Shown here: piece after piece, positions 59,548 to 64,000 of the stretch
Numbering within the stretch: position 1 is the first letter of the stretch
How the letters are laid out: each line of letters opens with the position of its first letter
NCBI GenBank assembly: GCA_000961655.1
Contig: LADR01000013.1
Coordinates: 1 to 64,000, forward strand
Length of the DNA: 64,000 bases
Origin: Desulfatitalea sp. BRH_c12
GTDB taxonomy: Bacteria > Desulfobacterota > Desulfobacteria > Desulfobacterales > Desulfosarcinaceae
Direction: 5' to 3'
The notes under the pieces: generated by a model
What the model was told of the DNA's origin: nothing
Seen by the model: the letters and a program-made list of their open reading frames with translations, nothing else
Databases searched by the model: none
Translations under genes and position numbers: made by a program

Positions 59548-60075
59548 TTAAGATAGCCATTCATCATCGTCTTGATCCGACGGCGAGGGCATAAACCAAT
59601 CGCGCACATCATCCGAAATATCGGGTACATCCACGTTTGGCGGGTCAGTCCAGGCAACCAGGCCCTGATAAGGGGCCGGTAGGGCATCTATGACTAAATT
59701 TTCAATGCTGGTGATCAGTTGCCGATCCTCCTGGCGGGCCAGCTCCGGCTGCGGCTCAACCGTCGAAAATGCATGCGGCCACACGATGACAATGGCCACC
59801 AGCAGGGCCGAAATGCCTATGGCCCATACAGGCCTGAAGAAGCCATGGGTTTTGGCTTGTCTGGCGGGCAGGCGGAACGCGGCCTTGGGTTTCGGCGCTA
59901 GTGTTGCGGCCACCCGCCCGAGCCGCTCAAGGCGACCGTGCAGGCGCTCGAAGTCGTCGCGGCAGCGATCGCAGGTTGCCAGGTGTGACCGGCGCGCATG
60001 ATCGATATCGCCTATATCGACGACCGCCTTCAGCCGTTCATCGCGTGTTAAATGCAATGGGGCATTCCGGTTCAT
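59548..60075 (-). CDS. Anti-sigma factor (zinc-finger family, single membrane helix)
   Basis: 175 residues from ATG 60075 (GGGAGGG ahead; overlaps the sigma-factor stop as ATGA). HARRSHLATCDRCRDDFERL holds the HxxxCxxC motif of zinc-binding anti-sigma domains. One helix (VWAIGISALLVAIVIVWP) follows, then a 70-residue periplasmic part. Expected to hold the ECF factor encoded directly upstream until a signal acts. Confidence 0.8.
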   Translation of the reverse strand: MNRNAPLHLTRDERLKAVVDIGDIDHARRSHLATCDRCRDDFERLHGRLERLGRVAATLAPKPKAAFRLPARQAKTHGFFRPVWAIGISALLVAIVIVWPHAFSTVEPQPELARQEDRQLITSIENLVIDALPAPYQGLVAWTDPPNVDVPDISDDVRDWFMPSPSDQDDDEWLS

Positions 60076-60695
60076 ATTCCCTCCCACAGCCCTTCCGTGT
60101 CGTCGGCTGCTTTGACTTTGTGTAAGGCGCGGTAGAGATGGGTCTTGACCGTATTTTCATTCTTCCCCATGGCAGTGCCGATCTCCTTAATGCTGAGTTG
60201 GTCGAAAAAGCGGAGCAGAAAAACTTCCCGTTCCATGCGCGACAGCTGTGTCAGCAATTGACGTACGCGCTTCCAGAAATCCTGCTGGTCTAACGTTTGC
60301 GAAGCTATCGGCGCTACCGCCATCTCTTCGGTTTCATGAAAATTGTCGTCATCCATGGAAACCAAGCCGATGAACGATTTGATCCTATTTTGTCGGTGAT
60401 GGTCCCGAACCCGGTTGATCGCGATACGATACAACCAGCTGCGAAAAAGCTCTGGGGACGCCAGGCGCCGGATATGCCGGAAGGCCCGCAAAAATACATC
60501 CTGAGTCAGATCCTCGGCATCCATATGCGAGCGGGTGCGATAATAAATCATGCGAAAAATCTCCGCTTGATGCAGATCAACCAGCCGGTGGAAAGCGGTT
60601 TCATTGCCGGCCTGAGCTTGCAGAACCCATTCGGCAATCCGTGAATTTTCGTCGGCAACGGTCAGAGGCCCATCCGCTAAAGAAGCGTTGTTCAT
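60072..60695 (-). CDS. ECF-type RNA polymerase sigma factor
   Basis: 207 residues from ATG 60695; the frame reads back to a TTG at 60743 with no better site. Region 2: RLVDLHQAEIFRMIYYRTRS, MDAEDLTQDVFLRAFRHI, and SWLYRIAINRVRDHHR. Region 4: LLTQLSRMEREVFLLRFFDQ and IKEIGTAMGKNENTVKTHLY, a helix-turn-helix for the -35 element. Member of an autoregulated operon with anti-sigma factor and Spy-like protein, so likely an envelope or metal-stress regulon. A ZIP transporter gene lies 141 bp upstream in the same direction and may be a target. Confidence 0.9.
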   Translation of the reverse strand: MNNASLADGPLTVADENSRIAEWVLQAQAGNETAFHRLVDLHQAEIFRMIYYRTRSHMDAEDLTQDVFLRAFRHIRRLASPELFRSWLYRIAINRVRDHHRQNRIKSFIGLVSMDDDNFHETEEMAVAPIASQTLDQQDFWKRVRQLLTQLSRMEREVFLLRFFDQLSIKEIGTAMGKNENTVKTHLYRALHKVKAADDTEGLWEGI

Positions 60696-60835
60696 TGCGT
60701 GTTGCTCATTATGTCCGAAAGTGCAGGGTCGGCCATTGCACAATCTGAATATGTAAGACGAAGCCGGTTCATTTTTTGTTTACACTCTGCGTCCGATACC
60801 TGCGATGACATCAACAATCCATGTCGACGAAGCGA

Positions 60836-61624
60836 TCATCCCAGCAAATTATCCAGGGCCATCATCACAACAAAGCCCACCAATACCCCGAAGGTGGCGC
60901 TGCGGGACTTTCCCTTGGCGTGCGTTTCAGGAATGATTTCATCGCTGATCACGAATAACATGGCGCCCGCGGCAAAGGCCAGTCCAATGGGTAGGACCTG
61001 TTGAAAGATGGTTACGGCGCCGACGCCCAGAACGCCGCCGATCGGTTCCACCAATCCGGTCATGGTAGCGTATCCAATGGCCTTGCCGCGGCTGTAGCCC
61101 AAACCGATAAGCGGCAGGGCCACCGCCAACCCTTCAGGCATATTCTGGATTCCGATACCGATGGCCAAACTGGTGCCGCCGCCGATATCGCCGGTACCAA
61201 ACCCGACGCCGACGGCTAACCCCTCGGGAAAATTATGGATGGTAATGGCAATAATGAAAAGCCAGACCCGTTTCAAGTGCGATGCAGGGCCCTCTTTGCC
61301 TGTGCTGGTGGTGCCATCTTTGTTTATGGCGAAATGTTCGTGGGGCAACCAGTTGTCCACGCGATCGAGAAAAAGCGCCCCAATCAGCATGCCGACAATG
61401 ACCACATAAACCCCCAGACCCGGCCAGAGCGCGTTCCCATAATCAATGCCGGGGACGATCAATGAAAAGGAAGTCGCTGCCAGCATGACGCCTGCGGCCG
61501 CCCCAAGCATGGTGTTGACCAGGCGCGCGGGGATATGCCTGAAAAAAAGAATCGGCAATGCGCCGACCCCGGTAGCCATACCCGCCAGCAAACTGGCCAA
61601 TAGGCCCAGACCGATCATGTCCAT
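60836..61624 (-). CDS. ZIP-family metal transporter
   Basis: 262 residues from ATG 61624 (AAAGGGAGA seven bases ahead). Eight helices. Metal-site motifs: HNFPEGLAVGVGFG on helix IV and QNMPEGLAVALPL on helix V, with Asn-Met replacing the usual His-Asn at the second site (H-N-x-P-E-G becomes Q-N-M-P-E-G). EEIIPE-like DEIIPETHAKG on the late loop. Imports Zn2+, Fe2+ or related divalent metal into the cytosol. Position before an ECF operon suggests metal-stress linkage (inference). Confidence 0.9.
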   Translation of the reverse strand: MDMIGLGLLASLLAGMATGVGALPILFFRHIPARLVNTMLGAAAGVMLAATSFSLIVPGIDYGNALWPGLGVYVVIVGMLIGALFLDRVDNWLPHEHFAINKDGTTSTGKEGPASHLKRVWLFIIAITIHNFPEGLAVGVGFGTGDIGGGTSLAIGIGIQNMPEGLAVALPLIGLGYSRGKAIGYATMTGLVEPIGGVLGVGAVTIFQQVLPIGLAFAAGAMLFVISDEIIPETHAKGKSRSATFGVLVGFVVMMALDNLLG

Positions 61625-61807
61625 CGCCCCATCTCCCTTTAAGGTTGGTTGCATCGAAATGTGTTATGGATAGAAACCGTTGTGATTTGTAAGGGCGAAT
61701 ATACCCAGAAAAAGCTTTAAAAATCAATATGGCGAGGTTGCAGGCAAGGGTAACCGCATGTGCGTATGGGCCGCATTTCAGAATGGAACATCGTTCTTTC
61801 TTAATCT

Positions 61808-61933
61808 CAGGGGCGAACCCTGTGTTGCCCGTCGCGGGGAGATGTCATTGGATTCCTGGGGCGAATGGACACCTCGATGGGGCCATAATGCTTATGCGCG
61901 ATGTTCGCTGTAGGGGCGACCGGCGGTCGCCCC
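61808..61933. repeat. Family B repeat copies
   Basis: CAGGGGCGAACCCTGTGTTG at 61805-61824 and GGGGCGACC-GGC-GGTCGCCCC (61913-61933), a perfect 9-bp stem with 3-base loop. These occupy part of the 462-bp gap 61625-62086; an AGCCCT-GA-AGGGCT hairpin at 62017-62030 is the only other structure seen. Confidence 0.6.
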
Positions 61934-62086
61934 ATAGCACGTCGAAAGGGTTCGCGTAAGGGCACAGACGCGTAGAGTCCGCAGAAAAGGTACGGCATTT
62001 TGAACAAAGTGTGGGTAGCCCTGAAGGGCTGATCGTTAAGGCGCTTGGGGCGTGTGAATGCGCTATTTGAGAATCGGCCAAATGCC

Positions 62087-62827
62087 TCAGGCCATCCGAC
62101 GCTCCTCGATGATCTTGCCGCGCGTGCTGACCACCACCTGATTGTAGGGAATTTTGGCACCCGATTCCTGCAGGGCTTTTTCGACAATGCGTGGCAATCC
62201 GGCGCAGCAGGGCACTTCCATGATGACCACGGTAATGCTTTTAATGCCGGCGGTCTTGAAAATGGTGCTGAATTTTTCGAGGTAAGCCGGGGCGTCGTCG
62301 AATTTGGGGCAGCCCAGCATGACGGCTTTGCCTTGTAAAAGTGTCTGGTGAAAAGAAGGAAACGCCACTGGCACGCAATCGGCCGCGACCAGCAGGTCGG
62401 CGCCCTTCAGAAAGGGTGCGTTGGGCGGCACCAGACGGATCTGGACCGGCCAGTGACTCAGGGCCGACGCGTCGCTGGCCGGTGCATGAGTGGGTTGGTT
62501 GGCCTGCGCGCAGGGGCTGAAGCTCTGAATTTGGGCGGATGGGCATCCGCAAGCCATGGTTTTCTCCTTGGGGGCAGCCGTTTGTTTTTGAAGATGTTCT
62601 TCTACGGCTTCCTCGTCAAAAGCGTCCGCCTCGCGTTCAACGATCTTGAGGGCATCTTCGGGGCATTCACCAAGGCATGCCCCAAGCCCGTCGCACAGGT
62701 TATCGGAAATCACTTTGGCTTTTCCGTCCACAATGGCCAGAGCGCCTTCGGCACAGCCGATGATGCAGTTGCCGCAGCCGGTGCACTTTTCTTCGTCTAT
62801 TTGAATGATCTTACGCTTGATTTTCAT
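62087..62827 (-). CDS. 2[4Fe-4S] ferredoxin fused to Cys-containing domain, linked to hcp
   Basis: 246 residues from ATG 62827 (AGAGGT ahead); the longer frame overlaps the upstream gene and is not used. Residues 1-60: two cluster motifs, CTGCGNCIIGC and CDGLGACLGECP. Then a Cys-rich linker (MACGCPSAQ) and a 130-residue domain with LLVAADCVPVAFPSF, MLGCPKFDDAPAYLEKFSTI and VPCCAGLPRIVEKAL. Proteins of this type are encoded beside hybrid-cluster-protein genes in anaerobes and probably supply electrons to Hcp for NO or hydroxylamine reduction (family context). The CC pair in EVPCCAG is probably a further metal or redox site. Confidence 0.82.
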   Translation of the reverse strand: MKIKRKIIQIDEEKCTGCGNCIIGCAEGALAIVDGKAKVISDNLCDGLGACLGECPEDALKIVEREADAFDEEAVEEHLQKQTAAPKEKTMACGCPSAQIQSFSPCAQANQPTHAPASDASALSHWPVQIRLVPPNAPFLKGADLLVAADCVPVAFPSFHQTLLQGKAVMLGCPKFDDAPAYLEKFSTIFKTAGIKSITVVIMEVPCCAGLPRIVEKALQESGAKIPYNQVVVSTRGKIIEERRMA

Positions 62828-62855
62828 GGTATACCTCTTCGCTTCTCGAATGATG

Positions 62856-63548
62856 TCAGGACTGCTGAAACAACTCCCGCGCATAGCTCTGACCGCTCTG
62901 TGATTTGATGGTTTCCTGCAGGTGCCGGTTGATAGAAGACTGCACCGAGGGGTCTTCCTTGATCGCTTCTTCCAAGTCGGCAATTGCGGCGCTGTCCGCC
63001 ACCACGCGATGCTCGCCGATGTCGCCGCTTCCGCCATGCTGCTGGGCAATGATGGCGCACACCTTTTCGATCAGCGGCTCCGGCGCTTTCAGATCAGAGA
63101 GAATAGCGCGTGCTGCGGGCAGATTTTGGCTGTCCTGGTTACCTGCGTCCAGATCCCACAGGTAAGCGGCCATGAGCACCGCGGCCAGATTGCCTTTTTC
63201 GGCCTGACAGATGTGCTCGGCGTGGCGTGCGCGGCGCGCGGCGCGGCCGATGCGCTTGAAGTCGCTTTTCAAGAAGCGTTTCACGGCCACCGCCACACGG
63301 TCCTTGAGCAGATCTTCTTTTTGCGCCACCAGTTCGGGTGGCAGGTCGCCCAGGCACTGTTCGGCAAAGGAGCAGTAGGCTGCACAGCCGAAATCCATGC
63401 GGGGGTTGACGAAACGATGACCGCAGCTACCGCATTTGCGCGTGGTGTCATCTTTGAAAAACTCGACCATGTGCGCACATTTGGGACAGGGAGCCTCGAA
63501 GATCGCGCTCTGATTCCAAAATTGGGTATCTTGTCCGGGACAACGCAT
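62856..63548 (-). CDS. Zinc-ribbon protein with degenerate HD-like domain, in hcp operon
   Basis: 230 residues. N-terminal 60 residues carry six to eight Cys: EAPCPKCAHMVEFF, RKCGSCGHRFVNP, DFGCAAYCSFAEQC, as in the zinc-ribbon/HD proteins found beside hcp in sulfate reducers. Residues 95-200 follow the HD-domain order, but the metal-binding dyad position reads AAYLWDLDAG instead of the usual HD, and the downstream His cluster reads AQQHGGSG. So the phosphohydrolase site looks lost. Sits between the hcp gene and the ferredoxin gene on the same strand. Confidence 0.75.
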   Translation of the reverse strand: MRCPGQDTQFWNQSAIFEAPCPKCAHMVEFFKDDTTRKCGSCGHRFVNPRMDFGCAAYCSFAEQCLGDLPPELVAQKEDLLKDRVAVAVKRFLKSDFKRIGRAARRARHAEHICQAEKGNLAAVLMAAYLWDLDAGNQDSQNLPAARAILSDLKAPEPLIEKVCAIIAQQHGGSGDIGEHRVVADSAAIADLEEAIKEDPSVQSSINRHLQETIKSQSGQSYARELFQQS

Positions 63549-63680
63549 GGCCTCTCCTTGGTGGTTAATTTCTTAAGTTGTTGATCGTTGGTGTGTCGTT
63601 GTATCTTTTTGTCTGATGGCCGATTCGTCGATTCCGATTTAACGAATCGGCGAATCGACCATTGACTCCTTAACGACCCA

Positions 63681-64000
63681 CTACCCCAGGATGGCTTTCA
63701 GGTCCTGCTCGGGTGTGGTGATCGGCATGATGTTGAAGTTTTTGACCAGTACATCCAGCACATTGGGGCTGATGAAAGCCGGCAGGCTGGGGCCCAGACG
63801 GATATCTTTGATGCCTAGGGAAAGCAGCGTCAGCAGGATAGCCACGGCTTTCTGCTCGTACCATGACAGGATCATGGACAGCGGCAGGTCATTGACGCCG
63901 CAGTTGAAGGCGTCGGCCAGGGCCACGGCGATTTTGACGGCCGAGTAGGAATCATTGCACTGGCCGATGTCAAGCAGTCGCGGAATCCCGCCGATATCCC
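63681..64000 (-). CDS. hcp: Hybrid-cluster protein (hydroxylamine reductase), C-terminal part
   Basis: The gene enters from the right edge; only the last 105 or so codons are present. [20 protein letters not shown] carries a cluster-ligand Cys, and [20 protein letters not shown] then [20 protein letters not shown] match Hcp rather than carbon-monoxide dehydrogenase, whose equivalent motif is MGSCVDN. The protein ends [14 protein letters not shown]. Hcp reduces NO or hydroxylamine and is linked to nitrosative stress in anaerobes. The ferredoxin and degenerate HD genes follow in the same direction. Confidence 0.92.
   Translation of the reverse strand, partial: DIGGIPRLLDIGQCNDSYSAVKIAVALADAFNCGVNDLPLSMILSWYEQKAVAILLTLLSLGIKDIRLGPSLPAFISPNVLDVLVKNFNIMPITTPEQDLKAILG

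Noticed and set aside
63681-64000. Carbon-monoxide dehydrogenase catalytic subunit
   Set aside because: Similar fold, but the ligand motif is GQCNDSYSA and the [11 protein letters not shown] / LGPSLPAF run is that of hybrid-cluster protein.

Overview
The window reads as chromosome of a strictly or mainly anaerobic Desulfobacterota (delta-proteobacterial, Desulfosarcina/Desulfobacteraceae-like) organism with moderately high GC. This is inferred from gene content: a giant BadF/BcrA-type acyl-CoA dehydratase activase, a RACo-like corrinoid reactivase, a hybrid-cluster protein locus, an AmmeMemoRadiSam protein A, PEP-CTERM/exosortase-type regulatory parts, many small periplasmic lipoproteins and multi-cluster Fe-S proteins. 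No rRNA, tRNA, CRISPR array, prophage or intact insertion sequence was found.

Layout. 0-0.8 kb: C-terminal part of an FAD/NAD-linked CoA-disulfide-reductase-like enzyme. 1.0-8.2 kb (minus): a heavy-metal RND efflux operon (small His/Cys-rich secreted protein, TolC-like OMF, HlyD-like MFP, CusA/CzcA pump, PII-like signal protein, perhaps a terminal lipoprotein), with a good sigma-70 promoter at 8238-8266. 8.4-14.3 kb (minus): hydrogenase-maturation-protease-like protein, proA-proB-DUF1186, a conserved unknown. 14.4-16.2 kb: three small lipoproteins (DUF3568, DUF4398, DUF4398+OmpA). 16.4-17.7 kb: an acyl-CoA dehydrogenase fused to rubredoxin. 18.5-26.7 kb: PHP phosphatase, siroheme/Fe-S protein with NhaA, RACo-like activator, a 751-residue unknown protein and a DUF5658 membrane protein. 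26.8-32.6 kb: UMF1-type MFS, small ORF, DUF2914 protein, a CdaA-YbbR diadenylate cyclase fusion, and a myo-inositol-phosphate synthase next to a CDP-alcohol phosphotransferase (inositol phospholipid synthesis). 33.0-35.4 kb: a PrsR-type PEP-CTERM regulator with an altered Walker B motif, convergent with a CAAX-type (CPBP) protease that is followed, in frame after its stop, by a decayed PEP-CTERM sorting tail. 35.5-39.8 kb: the 1453-residue CoA-activase. 40.5-48.3 kb: zinc-ribbon membrane protein, large LOG-domain protein, AMMECR1, cupin, thioesterase, secreted unknown, lipoprotein hydrolase. 48.6-54.8 kb (minus): a compact five-gene unit (response regulator-diguanylate cyclase, DUF6599, Tat-exported DUF362, polyferredoxin membrane protein, Tat-exported aldo/keto reductase). 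55.1-58.9 kb: lepA, leuC-like, leuD-like. 59.1-64.0 kb: Spy-like protein, anti-sigma and ECF sigma factors, ZIP transporter, then a ferredoxin protein, degenerate HD protein and hcp (cut by the window end).

Intergenic space is seeded with two families of palindromic repeats. One, with terminal inverted repeats around TTATCCA-STTCG and long internal hairpins, gives three near-complete copies (12.9, 18.1, 44.4 kb) and several fragments; the other is the short GTAGGGGCGAAC type (45.6, 48.3, 58.9, 61.8, 61.9 kb). The strongest unusual signals are the PrsR/CPBP/broken PEP-CTERM neighbourhood, the MITE-like repeat family, the CdaA-YbbR and acyl-CoA-dehydrogenase-rubredoxin fusions, and the 48.6-54.8 kb redox unit. 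Family names are from recognition of motifs by eye; no database search was run.
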